Shown: piece by piece, positions 10,376 through 21,187 of the stretch
Position numbering within the stretch: the first letter of the stretch is position 1
How the letters are laid out: every line of letters starts with the position of its first letter
NCBI RefSeq assembly: GCF_001625305.1
Contig: NW_017804021.1
Coordinates: forward strand, 698,549 to 762,548
DNA: 64,000 nt
DNA from: Branchiostoma belcheri
Lineage: Eukaryota > Chordata > Leptocardii > Amphioxiformes > Branchiostomatidae
Reading direction: 5' to 3'
Position numbers and translations under genes: made by a program
Notes under the pieces: model-generated
Database searches by the model: none
What the model saw: only the letters and a program-made list of their open reading frames with translations
What the model was told of the DNA's origin: nothing

Positions 10376-11514
10376 CTTTTTCGCCAACATCTTTCACAAT
10401 GATGTCATATATTGGCGATTGAAATTATGGTTTTTATGCGTTTTAAATGATTTTGCCCCTCAAACAAGTTATGATACGGACCTCTACTAATCAGAGATAT
10501 AACATCAACTGTTTTAAATGACAACGACCATTTTTACGGCGGAAACGGGAGTAACGCCTGTGGCCCTGTCCTTGGTGCTGAAATCCTGGTTAGGTGATAG
10601 CAAACTCCGGAGCAGTGTTCTAGCCTGCCCATTTTCGTCAGGAGCAATGGTTGAGCTGGGCTATGGTTAAAACCGTGAAAATATGGGAGTGTAATTTTGA
10701 TACACCCACACTTCGGATGAAAAATAGACGCATGTTTTGGCATGTTATTAAAGGTTAAGTTTCTTTCCAGTAGAAGTTTTTGCTTTCATCAAAGACTGAT
10801 ATTCTACACGACTTGAAAGTCTCCCTTACTAATGACATCGCCCTCCCGTATGTGGGCGGCCACGATGTTTTGATGCGGCAAGTCTGTAAAAATACCCAAT
10901 TAAAAGGCCTTGTTAACCTTGTATGGTAAAGCGCAAGCTTACGTGCAGGCAGACTTGTACAAACGAGTCATGACCCTGAATACAGCCGCATCAAATCAAA
11001 TTACTCTCGCCCAGTAAGCCGGCGGTCGTTCCTGTAATTCAGTGAACTACTCGTACTTTGCGGTCTCTGCAGATCTCTTTGATAACATTTTGTTTTCCAG
11101 ACGAACACAGAAGGATTGACGCATTTCACACTTGTCAGCTAATTGCTACTGACGTCACGTCACTTCGTTGCTATGGCAACGGACATCTCCCTCCGTCCGA
11201 AGATTAGATCAATTAAACCGGCTGCTAATGTCTAATCCTGCGCAGATGGTGCTAGACTTGGACAAGAAGATATTTCGTGATCCCGCAGTTGAAAATCGAT
11301 GCAATTCTTATGGAAATTTCGAGAGCAAAGGCTTGAAAAATCGTGTTGGATCCCCGGGTGCAAGAACGTGTACAGCATTGGCACTGTGTGAAATTCAATC
11401 ACGCTTTAACGTCAAGTAGATCTTGAGTTTTTGACTGAAGTTCCTGAGCAGTCTGACCGGATGCATTTCTATACGAATTGAATCGAATTTGGGTTTAAAA
11501 GAAAAAAAACATAG

Positions 11515-11828
11515 AGTGGGTCTCACTGGAAGACAGAAGAAAAATGTCCAGACTATGCATGATGTACAAAATGACTGATAAACTGGTGGACGTCCTAACT
11601 ACTAAGTACCTAATACCAGCCCAGAAGAGAACAAGAAATAGCCATGCCTTCAAGAACCAGAGTTATCAACCAAGGATTGACGTGTTCAAAAATCCATTCT
11701 TTCCTAGAACTATCGCAGGGTGGAACTCGCTGTCACCAAGTACAGTAGGGGCATTGTCATTAGATAGCTTTAAACAATGTCTAGAGTTAGAAGTTCAAGG
11801 GTTAGGTGTAACAAGTCGATCGGTGTAA
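11515..11828 (+). pseudogene. non-LTR retrotransposon 3' coding remnant
   Basis: The frame reads SLEDRRKMSRLCMMYKM near its start, then PFFPRTIAGWNSLSP and SLDSFKQCLELE before a stop at 11,826-11,828. This order (ED-RR, R-MYK, FFPRTI-WN-LP, S-SFK) is the familiar C-terminal end of reverse transcriptase proteins from CR1/L2-like elements, from family knowledge. The catalytic reverse transcriptase part is missing, so this is a 5'-truncated dead copy. The following ~60 bp (TAGCCAGCTGC...AAGCTGGTGTGTTACG) recurs reversed at 33.76 kb. Confidence 0.8.
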
Positions 11829-12677
11829 TATAGCCAGCTGCCGCCGCGCCGCGTGCCTGCGAAGCTGGTGTGTTACGCCGAAACGCAAAATTTGATTTAT
11901 CTCTTACAAAGTGAAAGAGTACTGCCATTGCATAAGATACATTTTCGTCATCATTGCATACTTTTAAGTATCGTTTGTGACAAGTTGTTTTTTATTTTGT
12001 TGGCGCGATACACCTTCGCCCACTCTGCGAAAAGTATTACAACTTTACTTGTGAGATTTGTGTCCAATGAACACAAGGTAGCTTGGATAACGTGTTTCTC
12101 TCTTCTGTATTGTCGCACGTGTCGAGCACAAAGTAGAAGAGTACTAGACCGTGCTCGTCAGAAGCGCACTTCGCCTAACAACTTAACAGAAGGCCCAGAC
12201 AACTTTTTACCCTCCTATCGGCGCCAGACAGACACACGCTCCTAATCAACAGTCCATTACAACATGTGCAGATGTCCTGCACCTTGGCACCGACTTCACT
12301 GGAAGTATATCTGTCGTAGATAGGATGTACGCCGTGGGCATTTGGGCTCCTGTGTGTCTGTTTCACAGGATCTTCTTAAGACAATAGCTTATAGACAATA
12401 GCTTAAGACAAATGTTTAGGCCATGGATACCAAATATGGTCACAGCTACAGACAGTGTCACAGACATCAAACATGGCAGCATACCGTACAAAGAACAGTA
12501 AAAAAATCGGTATTGTAAAAAAGAACTTTCAACTCAGACAGAACTGTATCAGCTTACAGATAAACTTTGATTTTCGTACAGGACTGGTACTGTTTAGCCA
12601 TAGCTATGTTGTAGGACTGATGCAAGTTAGGATTTATTAACCAAGGTCAACATATCGACCAACGGAGACCTCAAATC

Positions 12678-12803
12678 CGTTTCACGGGTAATGATGACAC
12701 TAACAAGCAGCCCACGAGTCTCGTTTTCTCACCACAAATGATGGATAAGGCTGGCAGGCTGACCCTCCGGATTTGGGTCTCTATGTGGGATTCTATTAGC
12801 TCG
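12678..12803 (+). repeat. ~126-bp duplicated segment, copy 1
   Basis: From GTTTCACGGGTAATGATG to GGGATTCTATTAGC it is nearly identical to 13,868-13,995. It includes an uninterrupted shared run from ACAAGCAGCCCACGAGTCTC through CTGACCCTCCGG, and ends with a shared TTTGGGTCTCTATGTGGGAT. Confidence 0.85.
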
Positions 12804-12974
12804 TGTTGGTGTGTAACGGCTGTCCACATGATTCTTCGGTTCAATCCGTCATCGGTACGGGTCGGGTATTCCGGGCCGCGCCGGGAGCCGCTCTGCTAGC
12901 CTTTTGTGACGTACACCGAGTCCAGAAGGGCGAGAGACAAGACTGGGAAGTCTGTAACAGGGAAATAATCATTT

Positions 12975-13085
12975 ACTGTAAGGCCACAACAAGTAATTTT
13001 TATGGATGATATCAGCGCGCGCATTAATTTTCGCCTGATTTCGGAAAAAAAACATGAAATTTTGTTGCCTTCTATCAGTGGTCAC
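12975..13085 (+). repeat. ATGGATGA-type dispersed repeat
   Basis: CTGTAAGGCCACAACAAGTA, then TTTTTATGGATGATATCAGC and ATTAATTTTCGCCTGATTTC, match the minus-strand copy at 9105-9190. Short open frames through it are incidental. Confidence 0.65.
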
Positions 13086-13411
13086 ACACACGCGCGCGCT
13101 ACCGAAAACATAGCCTTCTTAGCGAAGAAAATAAGCGTTTTCCAGAGCATTGGTGCTTCGATCTTGTCTGAGCACCAACTTAGTGGTTATGACTTTAAGC
13201 CGTAAATTAACTGTTAAGTCTCACCAATACTGCGTTGTATCTCATGCATGCTGACCGGTCGTTATGTCTGTCCTAAAATCGATAAAAAGCGATAACGTCT
13301 GAACGGCATATTGTGCCATGGCGCCTCCAGGCTGCCCTACACAACTAAGTATAGATAGTTTATCTTGTGTAACGGGTTCGCAGATCTCCGTGAAGAATTT
13401 CATCAGTTTGT

Positions 13412-13637
13412 ATTACTGGTTGACTGTGCACTGAAGCTAGGTGTTACTGGTTCACTGTGTACTGAGGCTAGGTGTTACTGGTTCACTGTGTACTGAGGCT
13501 AGGTGTTACTGGTTCACTGTGTACTGAGGCTAGGTGTTACTGGTTCACTGTGTACTGAGGCTAGGTGTTACTGGTTCACTGTGTACTGAGGCTAGGTGTT
13601 ACTGGTTCACTGTGTACTGAGGCTAGGTGTTACTGGT
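13412..13637. repeat. 31-bp minisatellite, ~7 units
   Basis: The unit is GTTACTGGTTCACTGTGTAC plus TGAGGCTAGGT (31 bp). Units are head to tail without spacers. The first unit is slightly diverged (GACTGTGCACTGAAG) and the rest are essentially identical, indicating recent amplification. Confidence 0.95.
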
Positions 13638-13867
13638 GTTACTTTCCTAGGAGGCTTTTACCCTTTTTTCTCAGTTATTTCCCAATACGACACAATTGCA
13701 ACGGGAGATAGTTATATAGATGTAAAGGTCGGACTTTGACATACAAGATATTAGGCGAGATCTGTATGTCCAAGGAGAGTGTGTGAGGATTGGGATTTGA
13801 TCCCTCTGTATGTATGGCTGCCCAATAATTTATTGCCTTTGTATATATTTCCAACAGCTAGAAAATC

Positions 13868-13995
13868 CGTTTCATAGGTTATGATGTCGATAACAAGCAG
13901 CCCACGAGTCTCGTTTTCTCACCACAAATGATGGATAAGGCTGGCAGGCTGACCCTCCGGCTTTGGGTCTCTATGTGGGATTCTGTTTGCTTGTG
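13868..13995 (+). repeat. ~126-bp duplicated segment, copy 2
   Basis: Partner of 12,678-12,803. The minisatellite at 13,412 lies between the two copies. Confidence 0.85.
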
Positions 13996-14336
13996 TAGGG
14001 TGTAATAATATACTGTGTTTTCACCAACAGTTAGACACAGTCCACAAAGCATAATTCTCTCTGGTCTCCACCGGACTAACACCGTGGGTTCAAAACAGTA
14101 AAATTTAACCAAGCAGAGGGAATAATTGGCCAGGTTGGTCACCGTAGAGTTCATTTGTCAGCCCAGTTTTATCGAGGGAGAATTGAAACCCTGACGATGG
14201 ACCCACTCATCTGGTTAGTAAGACTCTGCTAGCTATAGTTTTACCGGTCTACTTTCGTAACCCCTTTAGAAAGGCCAGGCAGAGGCTACATTCTCTCCCG
14301 TCATAAAAGGACGGTAACACATTTAAAAAAAAACTA

Positions 14337-14440
14337 TCTTGAAGCATACCCTGAAGCATGCTTAAATGTTCCATTTTACGACTCCATCGGGGAAAAAAAC
14401 AGAAACTTTACAAATGCTTTAAGGTGTGCTTAAAGATCGA
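14337..14440 (+). repeat. palindromic element, copy d
   Basis: Begins TCTTGAAGCATACCCTGAAG CATGCTTAAATG and ends ATGCTTTAAGGTGTGCTTAA AGATC, with CAGAAACTTTACAAATG between. It has the same structure and orientation as copy c at 8249. Confidence 0.7.
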
Positions 14441-17033
14441 ATTTCCCACATACAGTGATACGGGCGGGAGAAGAAAACCCCCGAGGCCAGATATGATCAA
14501 AGACTCGTACACACTCCCGATGTCGTTGGCATGCAGACTCTCACACAGCTTTGTAACCAACGTAATCCTAGTAACAATGTTCTGCCCTTCATCTAAACAG
14601 CTCTTTGATGTGCCATTCAATTTCCCTCAGGTCTCTCGACTTGAGTCGAGATGAAACAGAAGTCTTTTCTTCAAAAAGAATGGCGAGAAAATTGCCTCCT
14701 GACCCTGTGATCCTTGTTCTACGGGATGAAATTAGACGTTTGAGTAGCGAGGCCCGTCGTAGTGACTGCTGCGGTCTGTTCGTTATCATCAGAACGGTTT
14801 AGAGAGCCTACAATGTTGCTCATATCGCTACAAAGGAAAACTGAGTTACAGTACGCAAAAAACAGTTACTCGAGCAAGTGGATATGGTTTTGGAAACGGT
14901 TAGATGTTTCAGGCAATACCCACTACCTTTCGTCAGTGACACTGGTGGGATCTCAAGATCAACAGTTGATAACCACGAACTGATTGATATGTGAATAAAA
15001 TGAAGACAAATTTTTGATAGTCCAATAGAAAGCACAAGTTAGACAATGTCAAGACAAAGTGCAAATTAGTCAAGTAGCTCCTGTTAAGAGTTTGTGGCAA
15101 TGTTGAAGTTTTGGAAGATCCGTCGGAGTTTTTCGGATACTCCTTGGACATACAAAATAGTGATATTGACCTTGTTTCTGTTGGTTAATGGCGTTCACTT
15201 CAATGTTTTAATAGACAAATCAGAAGGTTTGAGAGATTTTTAATTTCTTCAACGCTACACAATCCATATTTGCTTTTTATGTATTGATATGTTTTTATCA
15301 TAATTTCTGTAGAATATTTTGTGCATGATAATAAATTTTTTAAAAATTAAAAAATCAGTGCGGTTCCGAGAAAAACAAACTTTTGGGAGACGTGTGGGAA
15401 ATAGAAATTAAAGAGGCTTTTATGAAGCGGCCGATTTAGATATTAGTGCCTCATCACACTCAGTCCCGGAGCTCTCAGCGGGCCTGATAACACTGGTCGC
15501 GCCGTGTTGTCTCATAACCTCAGACTGATGAACGATCCATGATGATAGCTGACGTGTTTTACCCTTTGGGGAAAATGTCTCCAAGTGACGACATGACAGG
15601 CATCATACTTTATCATGCTCGCTGTCTCACTGAGATACCAATAATTGGTGATGTGCTTATCAGAAATAGCAACGACTGGAATATGATATTTTTTTTCCAT
15701 TTGAATGAAATTTGTTTCATTAGAATAGAAACCGTTGATCAGTTAAGTATCGTACAAAGTTGTGCAACATTTGTAGTAAGTAAACAATATCTTTAATCTT
15801 CTTACTTGTTTTAAATATTATTATTATTATCAGTGTTCTATATGGGTCTTCTAGCCTGTCCTACACAAACTCTCGATGTCAGGGCTGATTGGTATCCTCT
15901 ACCAGGCTTCGGGAAGCAGACAGAAATTGGCCCAATAGACAGATGATATGTCACGGGAGTTGGTCCGCGCTAAGCTAAGCGAACAGTTTGCCGCTCCCTA
16001 TAGCTAGCCCCAGCGCACTACCGCGACAGGCAGGAATGTGGCAGGGCAGAAATTTGGCGTCAAACCGACAGGATGTATACAAAACATCATGATGATGATG
16101 ATGATGGAGTCAGTCTATCGTGTCTTGATGGCGCAGGTGTTTTCAAACCGCTACCTTTCCCGACCCAGATTGTGGGACATGACGTTCAGCGTACCATCCC
16201 ACGGGGCAGGAAACATCAACCCCTTTCAAAACCACTTAGCCAGGAGACAGATGCAGACATGTCCTTAATGCTTTTTCGTCTTGTAATACGCAAGTCAGCA
16301 AGAACTCAAGGAGTCTGACATTGGAACACATTTTGAGTTCTCTCGTGTTTGTGAAAACTTCGGGCGAAATAACTTAAAGCTACTTTGTGTTCCAGCAAGT
16401 GAGTTGAGTCAACCCTACTCCATTGCAAATAATTGCCATTCAGGAAGTGAAGGTGACAAAACGCCTTACAAGTGTGTTTTAAAGCTGGAAACTTGTCAGC
16501 CATGCTTGTTTACATTCTGGCACCACAAACTATGTGTGCCTGGTGTGGGCTGTCTTAACACCAACAATAAATGTCAAAAATGTGAGATAATTGCAGAAAC
16601 ATGTTGTGCAATTATTATTGGTAAATTACAATCACTCGAAAATTCTTTCAATTAAAATATCTTAATTTTTGGTACAAAAATGTTACATGCCGCCCCTTTA
16701 AAGAAAAATATAGCACCTTTGAGTACAAAAAGAAACAACTGTGCCATACGTATGCCGTTCCATATAGTAGAGTGAAAAACGAGTGGGTGTCAAAGTCAAT
16801 TTCTTTCTGGTAACTATTATTGTACTCTGGTGTGATATGGAGTGATCTCTTGGGATAGAATTTTATTACAGTTGTATAATAACATCATAGCAGGCTTGTG
16901 AATCAATTATAGCACTCCTCTGAACAGCATACATATGAGAATTCAGACTACTGTGAGAGATACAAGACTGGTATAGCAACAGCTACAAGAGGTCGAAGAT
17001 CTCATACCTCTGTGAAATATCTAGAGTTTATCG
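14441..17033. other. gene-free stretch with repeat fragments
   Basis: No exon is supported. It contains a half-copy of the 6967-7054 hairpin near 14,860, a CTCTACCAGGCTTC-type MITE fragment at 15,891-15,998 and a short GAT microsatellite near 16,088. Confidence 0.4.
15891..15998 (+). mobile_element. CTCTACCAGGCTTC-type MITE, partial
   Basis: TCCTCTACCAGGCTTCGGGA, then AATTGGCCCAATAGACAG, GGAGTTGGTCC and CAGTTTGCCGCTCCC. It matches the left terminal repeat and interior of the elements at 51,900 and 53,792; the right terminal repeat is not evident. Confidence 0.6.
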
Positions 17034-17119
17034 TATGCCTTGTTTAAAGCATGCGTACAGGTACACGCGGCTGACGAAACGGTACATTTACCCACGCTTT
17101 AAGGTGTGCTTAAATATGA
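17034..17119 (+). repeat. palindromic element, copy e
   Basis: TGCCTTGTTTAAAGCATGCG at the left and CACGCTTTAAGGTGTGCTTA at the right. The interior differs from the other copies. Confidence 0.6.
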
Positions 17120-17144
17120 TGCAATTTTAGGTCGTAAAAACAAT

Positions 17145-17455
17145 AATATTCTGGATTAAGAAATCTGTCTGACATTTGCTGCGATTTCTTAACACATTTT
17201 CTTCATTATTCCATACTTAAAGCGTTTGAAATAGCCCAAAAACAAGCTATGTGAGGCGTCTTTTTATTTTGGGGTAACGCCCATAAATAGCTAGAGCCAG
17301 CCTACGGTACAAAACAAGCAACCGTTTTCTGTCAGCGACATCACATTTTTGCCTAACAGATATCAGTATACTCTGGGATAGGATTTATTCAACTAACAGC
17401 AATAAAAGAATGGCCCGAAAATTGACTTTAAAAATTCAGTTTTGCCGGCCTGAAT
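17145..17455 (-). repeat. ~330-bp dispersed repeat, reverse copy
   Basis: It shares in order the blocks ATATTCTGGAT, TGACATTTGCTGC, AAACAAGC, CGACATCACATTTTTGCC, TGGGATAGG and AAAATTGACTTTAAAAATTC with the copy at 22,505. In reverse complement it shares them with the copies at 36,715 and 45,825. No coding capacity or terminal inverted repeats were seen. Confidence 0.7.
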
Positions 17456-17459
17456 TTGC

Positions 17460-19283
17460 ACTGGACGCCTTTATTTAAAGAATGTACTTTCGTGCCGTGC
17501 TTTGATTCCTCTTTCAATATTGACACGTGGGGTTTATATCGGTTCCTTGTATCCACCGTCGTGCCTATAATTGACACTATTCCGTCACGGAACCGACAGT
17601 TATGTGCACCTAATGCTCCACAGGTTCCATTTACGCCAGCGCACGGACCCCGGCGGAGCCTGGTTAGGAAGTAGACTACATTAAATCTCTGATCTGTAAA
17701 CCTCCGCGGAAACTACCCCTTGTACCGAGAGACCTGCTGGTTTATAATGGCGCGTGGGCGTCTGATGTTTCCCGCCAGGACAGCATTTTCCTTATTTCCC
17801 ATGGTGTGGATTCTTATATTACTCTTACTTACTTACTTTCTTTCTTATCCTTTTCATCCCTCGTGAGACATAAGGCCATGACTTTTTTCTTTCCATCTGG
17901 ATCCGTCCTTGGCCACGTTCTTTCCTGATCGCCAGGATAATCCCATGGACGCTAGGCCATTTGTCACATTTCTTCTCCAGGTGATTTTGGTCTGCAATCT
18001 TTTCCCAATAGGTCTCCAGTTTAAGGTTGTTTTTTTTTCATATTCTTGTGTCACCCATTCTTAACACATGGCCAAGCCATTCCTGTCTTCTGTTGGTAAT
18101 TTTGTGGGTAGTTTTGTTATAGAGATTCTCGTTCTATATCTTATTTGGACCGGAAGATGCGGCAAATTTTACGTAGGCAGCTGTTGTTGAATGCGTCGAT
18201 CTGTCGCATGTCAGTCTTTGTTAATTATGGCTATATTTCTCTTGTTCTTAAAAAAATGCCATCATCTCTACCACGGAAATATTGTTACTTTCGAGTACGG
18301 AAGTATTTGTTTTGGTGGCTGAGCTGTGGGTTTGTGTATCTGTTTGGTTGACAGCACGTGGGTTGGGGAGATTGACAGGCAGAATGACAGGAAGTCAGCG
18401 GTGTCAGATTCCGGCTTGAACCCAGTACGTAGGATGTGTGGGAATTCTGGAAGCGGAGGATTGCGTACCGAAGTGAACTGCGTTCGTGCGGTGAAAGCTA
18501 GACTGTGGGCGAGCAGACAGTAGTGTCTTATTTGACGCCCAGAATTGCACGTTATTCTTGTTATCCTTCATAGCAGGACCGACTTAAATGTCGCTAACAA
18601 AGCCGGCTCGGAAACGATTTATCACACGCCACCCCAGAACGTCTTGAACGCAACAGGAATATCTAAAATGAACCATTTTATCCTTTAACATCAATGCCGG
18701 CGACAAAAACTCTTCAACACTAGAGCCTACAGTTTGTCTTGTCTCGCCACATGAAATTCGTATTCGGTCAGTACGACAGTCTTGTCGTAAGAAACCATGT
18801 TCCATGCGGTCCAGAAAATCGTTTTCACGCAGGTTGGTTCTAATGGGCTCGATAGATAAGACAAAGTACGTATCGACCGCCAGTTTCCCCAGAACGCGTT
18901 TCTGGATGGAGCCATTTCGAAAACTAGTTTCGCTGCAGTTTTGGTCGAACCATTTCAAAATGACCCCAAGTGGAAAATGACGGCCTACTTATGGTCAGCG
19001 TTTGAAACGAGTTTGCCGGTCGACAGAAGGTCGCCGAATTTGAAAATTGCAAAAAAATCAAGCTTATTTTTCTCCTGAAAAGCTTGACTCGAATTGAACT
19101 GATGATGAACTTTATTTCTGGAGAGTTGTACACAGTACAATGTATATCAACAATGACACGTAGTAACATGTGGACTTTATACCTGCCTTGCGCCATCCTC
19201 TAAGTGGTGTATCAAAAGACCTAGGCTTTATCCAAGCAATCTTTCATCTTGTAATAATAAAGGTGATTTTAACCCCCCCCCCA
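17460..19283. other. gene-free stretch, nothing recognised
   Basis: No exon, RNA gene or clear repeat was recognised. The open frames of up to 124 codons at 18,584-18,958 lack any family resemblance or splice context. Confidence 0.35.
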
Positions 19284-19303
19284 NNNNNNNNNNNNNNNNN
19301 NNN
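19284..19303. other. assembly gap (20 N)
   Basis: Twenty N bases flanked by C runs. A gap at a C-homopolymer next to a microsatellite is a typical assembly failure; the true distance is unknown. Confidence 1.
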
Positions 19304-19328
19304 CCCCCATCAAAGCAATACCTACTGC

Positions 19329-19440
19329 TATTCTATTCTATTCTATTCTATTCTATTCTATTCTATTCTATTCTATTCTATTCTATTCTTTTCTATTCTA
19401 TTCTATTCTATTCTATTCTATTCTATTCTATTCTATTCTA
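19329..19440. repeat. (TTCTA)n pentanucleotide microsatellite
   Basis: About 22 units of TTCTA with one TTCTT interruption, beginning 26 bases after the N gap. Its true length is uncertain. Confidence 0.95.
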
Positions 19441-21187
19441 ACAAAAACTATTCTAAATGGCCGAAAGTTAAACGTTTCTGTCTGTTGCAATACATTCTCT
19501 GTTTTGTAAAGCGCTAACATATATATTGGCCTGCCTAAGTACGTAGACATGGAGTCGGGAAATGCTGAGAAGATGGCCAGAGCTGACCTCTACTATGATG
19601 ATGAATTCTATGATTGTCTTCGAATGAACCATGTTCCGGCTGTAATGGCCACTTAAAGCGCGTACAGAAATGCCCTGCCGTGTCCGTACTGCGACTGGAG
19701 CCCTGTTATCTAGAGGAAGCGGTAATGAGCCATGTGGATCTCTGTGGACAGAGTAGTGCCCGGGGACTGCCTTCGCACTGCCTCGGACACACACCAACAG
19801 CAATTCGTGACACCAAAAAACAAAATCGTACAGCAGGGATGAAACTTGCAGAAAGTTTGCGTACACAAATTATAAATTGCAACGGACAAGACAGGTGATA
19901 TATACATCCCTCATATACATCATAATACATTTTTTTATTTACCAAGCAATGTGGTGTCTGAAATAGTCAGCAGTTGTTGTGAACATTATGCATTATATAC
20001 TTCCCAGACGTTGGATTTCTTGTTGTGTCTTTTTTTCTTCAACCAAAGGCCATTCCTAGTTCACCCAATAAGCAGGGTCGTGTGCGTTATTTATACTTGC
20101 CGCATGATGCCTTAACTTGAAAGCCGAGGACATAAAACCTTCATCTTGTCGCGAGCTGAGATATCTTAGAGTTGAACGACTTGTGCCGCTCCCTGTACCA
20201 ACCGTAAAGTTCATCAGATTTATGAAATTTCACTCCGTCGGCGCAGCTAGCGATAAGAAAACGTCTGTGCCTAAACAGACTAACAGCGTTAATGGATACA
20301 TCTGACAACTTTATTGCTTAGTTGTTAGAGTTTATAGACATTTCAGATGTGAGACGAAACTGTAATAACGACAGAGTTACAGTACAAGGGGTGGCTCTGG
20401 GATTTCCTACTTTCCTATCATATGGTGCCTTTGCCTGTTTTTCTTTTTATTTTGCCCTATCGCTTCATATTTTTTCATAATATCCGAGAACCAACAAATT
20501 AATGTGATGTAGCCTACAAGTCACATTGTTACGCATTTATTCCTGGTCTGTTTGTCTCCAAATCTCACCATCTCACGGGCGAAATTCTACCCTAAAATGT
20601 ACCTTCAGTGACCTTTTCTCATCAGCCTCCTCTGAGCTCGGCATTATTGTGCCCCATGGCGTGATGACGTCACAACCCTCCGTACCACCTGTGACTAGTC
20701 CACGTAGCCTCCTGTGCAGACTTCTGGCGAGGCTGTGTTTGTTTCTACGAGTGGCTAGAGCGCTGGTTTCTTGTCGGGAGTAGGGCCTTGATCGGAGGAG
20801 AGCTGTATCCACCAAGCTCTATCGTATCGTTGGAGAGGCGTTTTTTTTTCACATTTATCAGTACAAAATTGTTTTTTTTTTTAGATGTGTTTGTGTCACG
20901 TTATAGAAAACCTTAGCCCGTGTGATAAAAAAAAACAGCGTACCAGCGTCTCACCACCACAAAATAAACCCCACCGCTCCAGGAAGTCTGCGAGCGAGGC
21001 TATAGCTCACGTACGTTCTTCATCTTTCCACAGTTCTGCACGCGTGCTCGCAGGCAGCCAGACCTCCTCACGGTGTGAGAGCCTCGCGATCCTCGTCTGA
21101 AACGGAGTAAACAACCACCGGGGGATCCTCAGAGAGACGCCCGTACATCGTTGTACCGTGTGTACGCTACGTGTGGGGTGTGGAAAG
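19441..21187. other. gene-free stretch upstream of the membrane-protein gene
   Basis: No exon is supported. The last ~250 bases (about 20,940-21,187) become G+C-rich and lead into the first coding exon at 21,188, so they probably hold its promoter and 5' UTR. No clear TATA box was seen. Confidence 0.4.

Noticed and set aside
13412-13637. Regular 31-bp direct repeats resembling a CRISPR array
   Set aside because: Units are contiguous with no unique spacers, in a eukaryotic sequence; it is a minisatellite.
18584-18958. 124-codon minus-strand open frame
   Set aside because: No recognisable motif, no supporting splice sites, and no related sequence seen in the window.
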